In this document: positions 34,950 to 46,460 of the stretch, one piece after another
Layout of the letters: each line of letters starts with the position of its first letter
Position numbering within the stretch: the first letter of the stretch is position 1
Notes under the pieces: generated by a model
Told to the model about the DNA's origin: nothing
The model's database searches: none
Seen by the model: the letters and a program-made list of their open reading frames with translations, nothing else
DNA from: Apricaphanius iberus
Taxonomy: Eukaryota > Chordata > Actinopteri > Cyprinodontiformes > Aphaniidae
Reading direction: 5' to 3'
DNA: 64,000 nucleotides
Assembly (NCBI GenBank): GCA_028564705.1
Contig: JAPXFQ010002676.1
Span: forward strand, 62,001-126,000
Program-made: the position numbers and the translations under genes

Positions 34950-37330
34950 GTGTGCGAGCATGCAGGTCGGAATAAGGTTTCCCCATGCAAGTGATTGATA
35001 GCTGGTGTAAGGAACCGTCAATCCGTCCTACAGGAATCGGCACAGACATGGAGGAGGCAAGAGATGTATGCATCCAGCGTCCCACAGAGTACAGAGTCCA
35101 CAGGCGGATCAGCGCAGGGTCGATCACCCGCCAAGAGGGGAACAGATGGAAGCCCCAGGGGAGCACCCACCAGCCGCGATGCTGGGGCCCGAGAGATCGC
35201 AGTGACGAGCCCACGGGCTCCGCCGGTAACCGGCTACGCCAGGGCGGGCCCGGACCAGGAACCGGAGGCCACGGGGACCAGGGGCACCCCACCCCCCAGC
35301 GGGGCCCCAACCAGGGACCAGCCGACAAGGGTCCCCCGCCGCCGCCGCAGGCAAGGAGGACCCGCAGCCAACCGACGGACAACACACGCCGCCGCCACCC
35401 CGGACCAGTACCCACCGCCAACAACCCGGCCCGCCTCCACACATCCACACGCCAGGGAGCCACAGCAAGAGCCACAGCGGATGTACGCCCTCCCCAGGCC
35501 GCGCCCAGCCGGCACCTGGACATCCAGATCTTCCAGCTCCAGGGTCCAGATCCCGCCCCACGTGGGGCGCCAAGATCAGGGGCCCAGCCAATGCCGGACA
35601 GCCCCACCAGGCGAACAGACCAGCCAGCTGAAGTCCTGGAACCGGCAGGAGGACTGGGCGCCAGGCACGGTCCCCACCGATCCACCGGACGGCACCAACC
35701 TATTCTACAAACCCGGCACCCCCATAAGAGGTGCCCCAGTCAATCCAAGGAGGACATCGGCCCGAAACAGCGGCCGCCCGACACACCGGACCACCCAGGA
35801 CCCGCCCGACATGCACCAGGACCGAGCCGGGCCGCAACCGGGACCCCCAGCCCCATGCATCGAGAGTCATCATCAACCAGCGGGCAGGAGCAACCATCAC
35901 CGACGGGGAGTGACGGGGAGGGAAGAAGATGCATCAGGCCAGAGAGCAGCCAAACACCCAACCTGACAGGTAGACATAGACAAACAGAGACACTCATACG
36001 TACCCTCCCTCTCATGTGTACACATTCTTACAAATACAGGACATACGAAAAAAGGACGCTATACCCTCATTCATACCCCCCATACGTACACTATACTCCA
36101 TACTCCCAGGCCCAGGGACAGACGCCCCAGTAGAGAACCCTGCCCCTGCACCCAGGAGACAGACCCCTTTGCCCACCAGGACGGGGACAAGTAGACCGCC
36201 AAGGCCCCACACCGGCAAGAGCAGCCCACCAGCCCAGGACCCCGACCAGACGGCGTGATGTTCTATCCGGGCTCCGACCCCTGATGGTCCAACGAACAGG
36301 GGTGTGGAAAGACCCCCCAGCCTCTCTCCCCCAGCTCAATGTGGTGTTGTTGCGTGTTGTTCTAATGTGCACTTAAAACAGAGGGGGGGGACATGGGAAT
36401 ACTGCCGGGTACCCCCATCTCCCCCCCCGGGCCCTCAGTGTCTAGATGCGTTTAACCAGTGGGTGCCGGCACCACAGGCGAGGCCCCCACAACGGGGGGG
36501 CCTCGCCTGTGGCGCCACACCGCCAGGTCCCTACATGTGCGTTCCCTGTAAATGTTGCAAGTGTAGTGTCTAAATTGCTCAATAAAATCGGGACCCAGGC
36601 CGCCACCGGGTAGCGAAGACGGAAGCTCCATCCCGCACCCCAGTGACGTGCCCACGTCCCAAGGCCTTGTGAATGGTAGAATGAAGGAGCAGGTGGACAG
36701 AGGCATGGGGATGGGGAGAAAATAACTGGGGTGACCATTGCCAACCCCAGGGAGCCAGCTCCCCTGCTGACTCCAATAGGCACCCCCGTTCGGCCCGATC
36801 CACCAGGGGTGGGAGGCCCCAGCACGTCCAGTCGGGGCCCACGGCAGCGGTACCGCCGAGCCCCATGGGGGCCCCGGCAATCCACCAGCCCCCATGCCAG
36901 GGGCATACCTAAATCCTCCCCAACATTCACACTGCTAACAAAACACATGTCACTAGACACCCAGGTTGAGTTTAGCCCCCCCTCACCCTCAACGCCCTCC
37001 CCCCTCCCGTCCCAAGCGCACCCCGTTAAAAAGAGCGCCTGTGCTAGATGGTAAAAAGCCTCCCCGCCAATAAGAGACGCCCCAGGCACCGCCAGCGTCC
37101 GAGGACCCCCGGGCCGAGGCCGGAACCCGGCGCACCACCGACTCGGGTACCCCGGACATGCCGCGCCAGGCCCGTGAGCAGACCGAAGTCCCGGGCGGCC
37201 AATCCCCAGGCCGACATCCTCCAGCCTTGCTACTACCGCCCGATGGCCGGGTGGCAACAGAACCCAGCACGTCCACCCACCAGCCCACACCCCACCAACT
37301 GGTCAGTCAACGGCTCTTTTAAGAGCCACC
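34950..37330. repeat. GC-rich, T-depleted island of unknown origin
   Basis: The + strand is rich in C, A and G and very poor in T, with abundant CpG: the 60 bases at 35341-35400 contain no T at all and eight CpG. The surrounding DNA is AT-rich. Because every stop codon, and every stop on the other strand, needs T or A in set places, long Pro/Arg/Gly-rich frames are open in several overlapping frames on both strands. They show no family motif and are not called genes. Similar motifs recur (ATAAGAGGTGCCCCAG near 35726 and ATAAGAGACGCCCCAGGCA near 37070), suggesting old internal duplication. AATAAA occurs at about 36582. The island ends in a histone-type stem-loop. It may be a transposon's non-coding region or a CpG island. 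Confidence 0.6.
37312..37327 (+). promoter_or_regulatory. Histone-mRNA-type 3' stem-loop
   Basis: GGCTCTTTTAAGAGCC folds into a 6-bp stem (GGCTCT/AGAGCC) with a TTTA loop, and ACCCAC follows. This matches the 3' processing stem-loop of replication-dependent histone mRNAs (GGYYYTTHTHARRRCC, then ACCCA), bound by SLBP. A second palindromic CTCTTAAGAG sits 11 bases after the stem, where the U7-binding element would be. No histone coding sequence lies upstream, so this is either a captured histone 3' end or a coincidence. Confidence 0.6.
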
Positions 37331-37364
37331 CACAAACCTCTTAAGAGTATTCCTGTCTAAATAG

Positions 37365-37481
37365 TTAATTTTTTTTATTTCTGTCTCTGTATAGCAAACT
37401 GCTTGTCTCATGTAGCTCGGGGTGATTAGCCACGATGTTTATCGGTATTTTCGGCATGTCCTGCTGAGGCTGTGACTCCAT
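37365..37481 (-). pseudogene. MADF-domain N-terminus, PIF/Harbinger-type, truncated
   Basis: From the ATG at 37481 the minus strand reads MESQPQQDMPKIPINIVANH, then PELHETSSLLYRDRNKKN and a stop. The pattern hydrophobic-x3-HPELxxTSSxLYRDRNKK is the first helix pair of a MADF/Myb-SANT-like domain, as found in the accessory protein of PIF/Harbinger transposons and in some transcription factors. The frame breaks where AWxxI would follow. The frame is also open upstream to 37607. The upstream DNA (37500-37740) has repeated GCGCGAA motifs (37584, 37618, 37643) that may be part of the same element's end. Confidence 0.55.
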
Positions 37482-37745
37482 GACAGTCACAGAATCACTG
37501 AAACTCTGTCCCCTGATTGGTTGTCGCAGCGCGATTTGACGCACAAGTTCAGATTTTCCCAACTCGAGTGATAGACGCCATGAGCGCGAATGCACAAAAT
37601 GCGCCACATAAAATGCAGCGCGAATTTTTCATCGCATCTGTAGCGCGAATTGTTCACGCAAATCAGGCAGAAAAGCTTTTTCGCGATGCAAATCTGCTTC
37701 TGAAGTGTTGCGGGACCCCAATACTAAAATCTTCTACATGAGACC
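37482..37745 (-). mobile_element. Probable 5' flank of the Harbinger-type element
   Basis: Contains GCGCGAA three times and GCGGGACCCC near 37711, unlike the AT-rich flanks. It precedes the MADF start codon. No matching inverted end was found. Confidence 0.35.
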
Positions 37746-38039
37746 CATGTTAGCTGGTGCCAGTTGTTCAGTTGTGCAGATCTGCTAGTTGTGGCAGATT
37801 ATCAAAAGATCATTGAAAAAATTACAATGCAGTCTTTTAAAACAACAACCTTTATTTTCAGTACTGTGGTGTAATTCTGCATAAGGTTTAAACTTTAATT
37901 ATTCAGAAGGTAAAAGACTGTTTATATAGTTTGCATGGTTGTAAAAATGGGTCTGTCACTATTGTTTATGCAGGTAAGCTTTTAAGTCATAAAACTCTGG
38001 GTTGAGTTTTATTGCAAGGCTGTAAAAGCAGGATGTGTA

Positions 38040-38450
38040 GATAAAAACTGGGAGAAGAGTTTGGGGGAAGCAGATAGCCAGTTAACCATAATTTTTTATA
38101 ATGAACCTTTGACCCAGAACAGAGACGACCCATCTTCGGACTGCATAATTCTCTGACAGCAAATCATGGCTAAGAGACTGTTTGGAAATGATCTGATTGG
38201 AGTAAGATTCGAGGGAGAAGAAACGCCTAGAGGCCCGGTTGTCTATAAAGCTGTGAAATGAAGATCAGTTAATTGTTCAGATTTCTTTAAATCTGGACCA
38301 CAGGGGAACGACGGGGGCAAAATTCCTCTGTAAAACTGCAATTTGTTAATCTGTTCAAAATAAATGTTAAACTGGAAATTGGCTCCATTTTGTCTCTGCT
38401 TGAACATGCATTGAATTACTTATGATAATTATTTAATTCAACAGTACTCA
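38040..38450 (+). repeat. Possible LTR-like fragment
   Basis: A TATAAAG box near 38252, then AATAAATG at about 38360 and TTTTGTCTCTGCTTGAACATG, an arrangement like U3-R-U5 of a retroelement. A G-run (AAAGAAAAGGGGGGGG) follows near 38470. No partner LTR was seen. Confidence 0.25.
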
Positions 38451-38530
38451 GAAAGGAAGCATGCAAAAGAAAAGGGGGGGGCACACAGCAAAGGTCCTGA
38501 GGTCAGGATCTGAATCCTGGACAGCTGCCT

Positions 38531-38610
38531 CAAGGACAATTAGCCTGCCCGATGGACAATTAGCCTGCCCGATGGACAATTAACCTGTCTCAAGGACAAT
38601 TACCCTCTTT
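38531..38610. repeat. 20-bp minisatellite, four copies
   Basis: Four exact-length units at 38531, 38551, 38571 and 38591. The core is GGACAATTAGCCTG, with units 2 and 3 nearly identical (GATGGACAATTAGCCTGCCC). Confidence 0.95.
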
Positions 38611-39109
38611 AAAAGTCTTGTGTTCATACTATTCAGTGTGGGCTGGGCATGTCTTCTTGTCTTCTGCATATTGATATGGTTCAGTACATTAAAAAATATG
38701 AGCAGCAAACAACTAATTCTATACAATTTCATTCCACAGTATTCAACATAATTCACTGTAATTTAATATTTGATTCAATGCAGTGTAATGTAAAGCCAAA
38801 CAGTAGTGCATATTTTCTTAATATTCTTGCAAATTTTCCTCTTAAAAAACTTAAAAGCTTCTAAATCCCATTTAATGTTCTCAATAATAAAATAGCTGTG
38901 GGATTATAGGGGGTAAAATGCAATAAATGCATTTGTTTTCTTCTAAAATAGAAGCACTCTCTGTTTGAGTCATTTGGAAAATCACACATTTATGGTGTTA
39001 ATTTATTCTTCTAGTTTTCTTTAATCATATACGATACATGCATGTTTATGTTTTTGTGCAGTACATGTGTAAATGTGGTTACACACCAGATAGTGGTCAG
39101 TGGGCCCTG

Positions 39110-39281
39110 TGGTGCCTGTATACAGCAGCTTCACTTCTGTCAGTGTGCCTCAGGGCAACTGTGGGTGCAAAGTAGCTCACTACAATCAGTGTGTGAATGT
39201 GTGTGTAAATGGGTGAATGACTGGATGTAGGGTAAAGCGTTTTGTGGTCCTCTGACTATACAAATGCAGACCATTTACCAT
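39110..39281 (+). mobile_element. SINE/LINE 3' tail fragment
   Basis: Contains GTGTGTGAATGTGTGTGTAA, GGGTGAATGACTGGATG, GTAAAGCGTTTTG and TATACAAATGCAGACCATTT, the order of a common fish retroposon tail. The 5' part is degraded. Confidence 0.6.
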
Positions 39282-42200
39282 AACTTGATATTCGAAGCAT
39301 GTTAGAAGGTCCAGCATATGATGTGAGATTTTTTGCTTCAGTCATTTCAGACTTATATCTAAAACTGGAGACTTGGCTGACTTGGAAGAAAAAACCTTTG
39401 AAGATTGATAAAACTTTGGAGAACTGAAGCGATTCGAGTAATCTTCACATCTCTAATTCATTATGAATGTTCCGTAGCAATTCAACATGTGATCATAGTC
39501 ACTAAATGAGCTTATAAAAAGCTAAGGAATGACATCATATTCAAACAATGTTGTAATGATACTGATCATGATTTCAGCTTAACATCACTAAAACCATGTA
39601 ATACTTTGTGTTCTCTTATTGACATGGAGTTTCAGCACTTTGTGGTATACAATTTATAAAATTTTTACATGCAGCTGTTGGATGATTAATGAGGCTGATG
39701 TACAATAAAAAGATATGCAAAGTTCATATAACCAAGAGGAAATGCCAACTCAAATAGCAGCAGAATTTTTGAAATTAAACGTAACGAGCAAGAGGGGATT
39801 GCAAATGGGGGATTCAAGACTATTTACAATAGCTTTGTGACTCCAGAAAAATGCATGCAAAAGAAAAATTACCCATTCCTCGCTTTAAACTGCTCTCACG
39901 CGGCGTAGAAAGACCCCCGAGGCACCCCCAAACTACTACACCATTTCCCCTTTGACTCTGTAAAATTTGTGTCAGGGCCTCAGAAGTGTGGCCAAGGCAA
40001 ACACCTGGCAGTGCACAGTGATTTGCTACATTTCACATTCTAGCAAAAAAATATGCACAGGGGGAGTTTAGGCTCAGACATAAACTCATAATATAGTACT
40101 GTCTCAGTTTCAGCCAGTGTGCGTACATTAACACACACACAGCAGATGCTGGTAAATGCAGAAACACACACACACACGTGAAGGCTCACAGGCACAACTT
40201 GTGCTCCGCTCTCCCATCTTTTTCTCTGCAACTCTCCCTGGTGGTGTGTCATGTTTCGAGGCATAATAGGTGTCACGGTGAGACCCCTTTGGTCTCTGGG
40301 GGACTCCAATGACACACACACAAACACATGAATGCACACACATAGAACAATGTGAGGACAAGTAGATCATTCTCTGAATCATGGGAACTCTCTCACTCCT
40401 CTCATCTTTCTCTACTTTGATCAGTTTATTTCTTTTCCCTCTTCATTTTCTTCATTCTGCTCTGTGTTTTAGTCTGCTTTCTTTCTCATTCGTGATGACT
40501 TGAGGGTTGCTAACTACTGAGGTCTCCTCTGCATTTTTACTTTTTTGTTTTCTGATTCCTTCATGATTAAATCCAGATGTCTGATACAATTCAGGCCTTA
40601 TTAGGTCATAACAGCATACAGCAGATATTAAAGTTAATAAATAATAAACCATTTGCTGAGATCTGGCAGTCCAACAGGAGTTAGATATGGCAAGAAACTT
40701 AAGGAGCCACATAGTAAGACAAATGTTCTATAATTTTGCCGTAAATTTAACAAAAAGTTATCAAACTCCTGTGACTTTCTACTTCAACTTTAAAATATGT
40801 TTATCTTTTGTCTTAGAGAGTAGAAATCACATACTGTATTTCAGATTTGTTGGGTTTCTTTTCCTCTGTGGAGTAATTAAAGCATTAAATCGCTCAAAAT
40901 TATTAAAAATGAAAGTTATTTCAGTAGAAGTTTGAACATATTAAAAAGGATTCTAATATATCTCAGTTGTAATTTCATTATATTTTGTCCGGAAGTCTTC
41001 CCATGATATGGCAAACTTCCAATCAGTGTGTTGGTGGTCCTCTGGCAAATGATCTCATAATTAGGTAAACATCAGGTTTCAGAAATGGGGTGGGTGTACG
41101 GCGGCTTGACTGACACGCCCGGAGGTCTATTGTTTGGATAGACATTTTGGAGAAGCAGGTCAGGAAGCTCACTCACCTGTGAATTCAAATTTTTCTTTAT
41201 TAATATGTAGAGGAAAAACAATACATCCAATGTCTTATTATTATTTCAAGTCTTGCTTAATAACACTACTCATTTTGGTGCAGCTCAATATTTCATGCTG
41301 CATTACAAACTAAAGGATGACATCCAATCATCTGTATCCTTTGTGTTGGCATCACCCCTGAGAAAAGTCATCTTCTGCAGCTCACCCCACAGAATATAGA
41401 TTTTAGGTCTGGTAAATAAGATAAAAGGTCAACAAGGAGTCAGCTGAAAAACCTTTCTGTTGAGTTGACCATAGGTTCAAAAATCATTATTCTGCTAAAA
41501 GACCAATTTAGACTTTTATTTGAAATATTCTGGTATTTGAAAAGTATCACACCAATATCACAGCATCATGGATCCACTATCATACTTAAGTATGTACATC
41601 TGCAACTTTTCTACATGTTCCTCCTTTGTTTCATTCCAAACCCAAATTAAGTCTTTGTCTTCTCATATATTTAAGTTAATAAGATTTTATGGTAATTATA
41701 TATAACTGCTCCTGCACTGGGTTGACCACCTTAATGTCATCGTTTTGTGCTTACACTGGCAATGTAAGAAGATTACAAATTATATACAGTAATCCTTTTT
41801 TGTGTGCAAATTGTTTGAAAAGAGGTCTTGGACTGATAGTAAAACATAGTCAGGATTTATAAAAGATAGGTCTATACATAATATCAGATTAGTTCTTTAT
41901 GTAGTATATTATAATTCTTTGATTGAAGATAAAGGTTTCATTTTATTTTTATTTTTACAAGCATATGATTTTGTTGATTGCACCTTTATTGGATATAAAG
42001 GGAAACTTGCACCATAAAGATTTGTTGAACAACATTGAATTAAATATTCTGACAGAGAAGAAATATTTAAAGGTGGGTAAAGCAACTGGGACAGGGACAA
42101 TAATTATACCATTCCAGGCCACCACCCAAATAACGCAGAACGCCTAGAGTGAGTTAGGTTGATTTAAAAAAATTTAATAATAAAACTAAGGTTACGCCCA

Positions 42201-43401
42201 CACAGTTTTTTCCTTTTCTTTCCTGAACAAAATTAATATTTGTTTTCTGCTAAATAACCTGTAATTAAATTGCATTATTCTAGGTCATCTACACCTATAC
42301 TGGTAAATCTAAAGCCAGCACATTTAACAAACTGATTATACAGACAAAACAGATTTTGGAGCGGGAATGAGAGTAATTCTGAAGTATCAGTTAAAACCCT
42401 GTCCGTGTTCCTGCCTGGTTTCTTCCACCAATTAATCTTTTTCTCCCAGAAAGTTCTAATCTCTCCTTACCTGGATCATCTTCCTGCTTAGGGCCTATAG
42501 TCCTAAATTGCCTCGCTGGCTCTGATTTTTCTATTGTAACAATAAAGACATGAAAATGAGGAAAGTCAAATTTTTAAATAGAATTAGGACAACTAACTGT
42601 TAAATTACTGTGATAATTAGCCTCAAGTATCTTTTGTGCTAAAGATATTTCTTCTACAGCACTTACATTCTCTTTTCAAAGAAAAATGTTTATTTCAAAT
42701 ATATGGACGGCAATAGTGAGCACAAGTTCTGCACATGAATGAATGAGGGTTGGCATTATTCCCAACATGAACTATCAAGTAAATGATGTAAAACAGGCAA
42801 CATTAGTATTGTTAACTAGCTTAACATTTTATGTTGAAGTGAGTCTTCATTTAGTTACATTATCTGCAACATAACTCTACTTACAGCTTGCGTGGAGAGA
42901 ACTGTCAAATGTTTTCTGCCTTTTGCTGAAACTGGATCGTTTTCTGAACTTGTTGCTCTGCTGATAGGTGTTACCTGTCTGATTGAGTGCTTCCCGCTAG
43001 CTTGTGTACTTGAGGTGTGTAAAGGGTAGGGAAAATAAGTTACTGCATATTATCTTCTGAGAAAAAGTGCAGGGGAAAGAGGGCAAAGACACAGAAAGTG
43101 CGGGAGACATGTCTCACAAGTACCATACGTCTGGTACGCCAATGTCCAGTACAACAGATTCCCCAATGAACCACAGGATGGATTGTTTATTTAAAAATCA
43201 AGCACCACCCAAAAGGACCATTTGCAATCACAGAGCAGGCCAGTTCAGCAGTCAGGCCACTGGGAAATATCCTGCCTCTCCCAACGCTCAGCAAGTGCCT
43301 GCTGCAAGGCATGGCCAAAATGGTAAAAGGTATGATGTTATATGGTAATACACCCCCTTTTGTCCCGTCACTTTTCATAGCTTATTGTAACTTTACAGAC
43401 A

Positions 43402-43403
<2 letters not shown>
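39282..43403. other. Non-coding, AT-rich
   Basis: CA-rich patches lie at about 40128-40175 and 40310-40345. The stretch 39885-40020 is complex and could be conserved. No exon supported. Confidence 0.4.

Positions 43404-43448
<45 letters not shown>
43404..43448. repeat. (TA)n microsatellite
   Basis: Pure TA repeat. Confidence 0.95.
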
Positions 43449-43451
<3 letters not shown>

Positions 43452-43639
43452 GGTGAGCTCACTCATAATCTTGTCCCTTTAAAATTAATATATTTATTAA
43501 AGGATTTCTCTAAAGAAATTGTTAACACAATCAGAATGAAATATCTATCTCACCAGATTTTTCAGGCATTTCCAGTCCAACCATAGCGCTGTAAGTGAAA
43601 TATGGCTGTTCTGAAATCTTACATACATCTCTCTGTCTT

Positions 43640-43830
43640 TTGGCTTTTCCCTTTAGTTTTCACCACAGCGAATCATCTGTCTCCATTTAGTCCCCAACCA
43701 ATCTAGTATGGAGTTCATGCTTGTGATTCACATATTTGATTTGGATTAGCTGAGGCCCTTCCTGACACAACCCTCCGCCTTTTTCCGGACTTGGGACAGG
43801 CACAAGAAATCACTGGCTTGTGACCCCTTG
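43640..43830. mobile_element. Degenerate interspersed repeat
   Basis: TTTTCACCACAGCGAATCAT, CTGTCTCCATTTAG and CCCTTCCTGACACAACCCTC with CGGACTTGGGACAGGCAC are blocks of a common fish retroposon-like repeat. The family name is not certain. Confidence 0.45.
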
Positions 43831-43839
43831 CATAAGATA

Positions 43840-44208
43840 CGTATTACATGCAAAGCAAGATATTTCAAGCCTTTCTTTGTTATAATTTTGATGATCATGG
43901 CTTACATCTTATGAAAACCCTGAATCAAAATCTCTGAAAATTGGAATATTACATGATGTAAATAAAACAAGAATGTTAAACAGAGTAGTGACAGACCTCT
44001 TAAAAGTAAAATCATGTAGGTATATGTACTCAGTACTTGTTTTGGGTCCCTTCTGCATTAATTACTGCTTCACTGCAGCGTGACATGGATGCTATCAACA
44101 TGTGGCTCTGCTGAGGTGAAAAGGATGCTTCAATAGCAGCCTTCAGCTCATCTGCATCGTTTGGTCTCATGTCTCTCATCTTTCCTTTGGCACACCCTCA
44201 TGGATTCC
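43840..44208 (-). pseudogene. Tc1-like transposase C-terminus and 3' end
   Basis: The minus strand from about 44204 to the stop at 44032-44030 reads GKMRDMRPNDADELKAAIEA, then SPQQSHMLIASMSRCSEAVI and NAEGTQNKY, the C-terminal tail of a Tc1/mariner-group transposase after the last catalytic residue. It is preceded by an in-frame stop and the DDE core is missing. The following non-coding end (44029-43840) has TTCAAGCC..TTTGTTATAA-type sequence seen in this element group. Confidence 0.7.
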
Positions 44209-45051
44209 ACACAGAAAGCACCCAGGCCATCTAGGATTCAGCTTGGTGTAAGACAAATGTGGTAGCAAAACATACTATGATTCAATAGACAATTTTATTT
44301 TGGTAGTCTTGGGAAATCATGTTTTTAGTTATATAAGTCAACTATTACCTGGAACCACTATTAGATATGTGAATAATCAATTGATCAAATCAAAACGAAG
44401 GAAAAACATGCAAGTGTTAGTTTTCCATTTTTACAAAGTGGATGTAGAGAAAAAGATTGTCAGCAGCAGCAAGAAGTGAGTTTATTTAAAACTGAGTCAC
44501 ATGTTTAGAAAAAAAATATAAATAATTATAACTGACAAGTTGTCAGAAGATCAGAAAGACTTTCTTAAATTAATCATCCTGCAAGGTCATGCTGACCTGC
44601 AGAATCTCTCATTAAGACAATTGATGGCTGAGCTGTAATTAAAATGAAATGTAGTGTATTGTTCTACTCCTTTACTGGTAATGAAGCAAATAAATGGCAT
44701 TGATATAAAGAACTTTAAGAAGACATTTAACTGGGATTCTCAATTAGTCTATTCATAAATTACATTTGTGTCAGACACCAAAAATATTCTTACACGGAAA
44801 CAAAATGAAAGTAAGCAAGTGAAGAAATTCTTAGCAAAGTTGGCTAAAGCCTAGTTTATGCTTCATCCTGTGTGAAGGTTTGGAGACATGTGCCTTTATA
44901 CATGGACCCAAGGGCTCTCCAACCGGTATGCAACGACGCAACCTATAGTCAATGCAATTAATAGTCAATACAGTTTTTGAGCATTAAAATGCTTTATATT
45001 TCATGACAGTTTATCTAATATGGTCTTTTGGCGATTATGAACACGAAGAGG
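44209..45051. other. Non-coding, AT-rich
   Basis: GCCTAGTTTATGCTTCATCC near 44848 resembles a hAT-type MITE end, but its partner was not found. Confidence 0.4.
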
Positions 45052-45809
45052 TAGAGCTGAAGAATTTTGGCCAGGTTCGGGTTTAATTTCTATCATTGTC
45101 CACGGTCTCGGGTCGGGCTTTAGCGGTCAGCTGATCATCTCATTAGCACAATAATTTATAATAAAGTGCCGTAGTGGGCTACTAACTTTATTCCGAATCT
45201 ACCTGTCAAGATATTGCTGGCACACCGCATGCGTCATGATGTGAAAGACCCACTCCTCTCAGGTTAAAACAGAAAACACACTGCGCTCTCACATAAAATG
45301 CTGAAGTGTAAATGCGCCATTACCAGACATCCCAAATCTGAAGTTGCAGAAGTCGCCTGCTTTTATAAAGCAGCTCACTGATGCCCACAAATCAGATAAA
45401 ATCTCCTGAAATCTAGAGCAAACAGTCAAGAGCGCACACAGAAACGCATGTGGGTGAGACAGACTTTTACGCAACAGAAGCAAACGGTTAAAATTTCATT
45501 TACGTGCAGACAAAAAAAATGATTATAAATCAACATGCATTGAAGTTATTCTTATTCATTTATCATTTTAAGCTTCAGATAAAAGGCCTATTTCACTGGA
45601 ATATCCACTAAATTGAAAACCTGCCAGTCATGTTGGTCGATGTCAGTTTTTTCTAGCAGAAACTCAGGTGTGTGTCTTCTGAATAATGTCGGGCTGTAAT
45701 CCGGTTTGGGCTTTAATAAGCTGTCAATCAAAATATACTCTTCAGGCTGAACTGTCTCGGGCTCGGGTCGGACCCAACTTTTAAACATTACAGCCCGATT
45801 ACAGCACTA
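45052..45809. mobile_element. hAT-like MITE
   Basis: The left end TAGAGCTGAAGAA and the reverse complement of the right end, TAGTGCTGTAATC, are short imperfect inverted repeats. Both subterminal regions are rich in TCGGGTCGGGCTT and CTCGGGTCGGACC motifs in inverted sense. No transposase is seen. The 8-bp flanks match only 5 of 8, so the borders are tentative. Confidence 0.5.
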
Positions 45810-46009
45810 CCAGGAAGTGTAGAGAACAACAAAACATACATCTGTGTTTGTTTGTTTCTTTACATGCATTTTTAGAGTATTCTATGAGATTCATTTCTTG
45901 AAAAAAGCTTTATAGCCCAATCAAAGCTCGCTCAAAACCAAAGTAAGCGTTTGGCTCCTTTAGAAAAGAGGACAAATTACGTTAAAGTCACTTCTGGTTA
46001 TGTTTTGTT

Positions 46010-46460
46010 AGGGTTGCACCAATACCAATACTGTTATCTGGGCCGATATCATTCTAATGTACTCGTATCGGTATCAGTTAGTTAACCAACACCATGAAGT
46101 GAAACTTTAAATGTGGAAACTCTGCAATAATTTCACAGAAAATTGTTATTTTTCGCTACAAATTTTTGTTTTGTTGTCATTCTTATGCATTCTTATTGAT
46201 ATTTTATATTTTATCTAATTCACCATAATTTGTTGTAAAAAGCAAAGACATTTTTCTTGTGGTAGAAGTATATACATTTGTACTTGGTATTTGCAAGTAC
46301 TTTCAGGAAACTACGCAGGAAAAAGTAGTTTGTGTTTTTTATTGTATGAATGAATAAGATGCTTGGAGAATGGCACATGTGGATGTGGTTGGAGCTGATG
46401 ATCTCCTAACAAGTACTCAAATCCAAGTAGTGGTCTCATATTTGTTTGAAAAAGTGGGAT
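46010..46460 (+). mobile_element. MITE, copy 1 of an AGGGATG family
   Basis: Starts AGGGTTGCACCAATACCAAT and contains CCGATATC..CTCGTATCGGTATC. The right part (ACTCAAATCCAAGTAGTGG to GTTTGAAAAAGTGGGAT) is the inverted counterpart of the left part of the element at 52771. It is non-coding. Confidence 0.6.

Noticed and set aside
35700..36015. Possible CpG-island promoter of a host gene
   Set aside because: No downstream exon or transcription signal is visible, and the histone-type end and internal repeats fit a repeat better. Left open in findings.
34985..36133. Long Pro/Arg-rich open frames (382 and 323 codons) on + and others on - across the same DNA
   Set aside because: They overlap in different frames and on both strands, and the T-depleted composition removes stop codons. 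No domain or splice context supports them.
40980..41180. Minus-strand exon with a donor-like CAGGTGAGTG
   Set aside because: One donor-like site only, with no acceptor or protein match.
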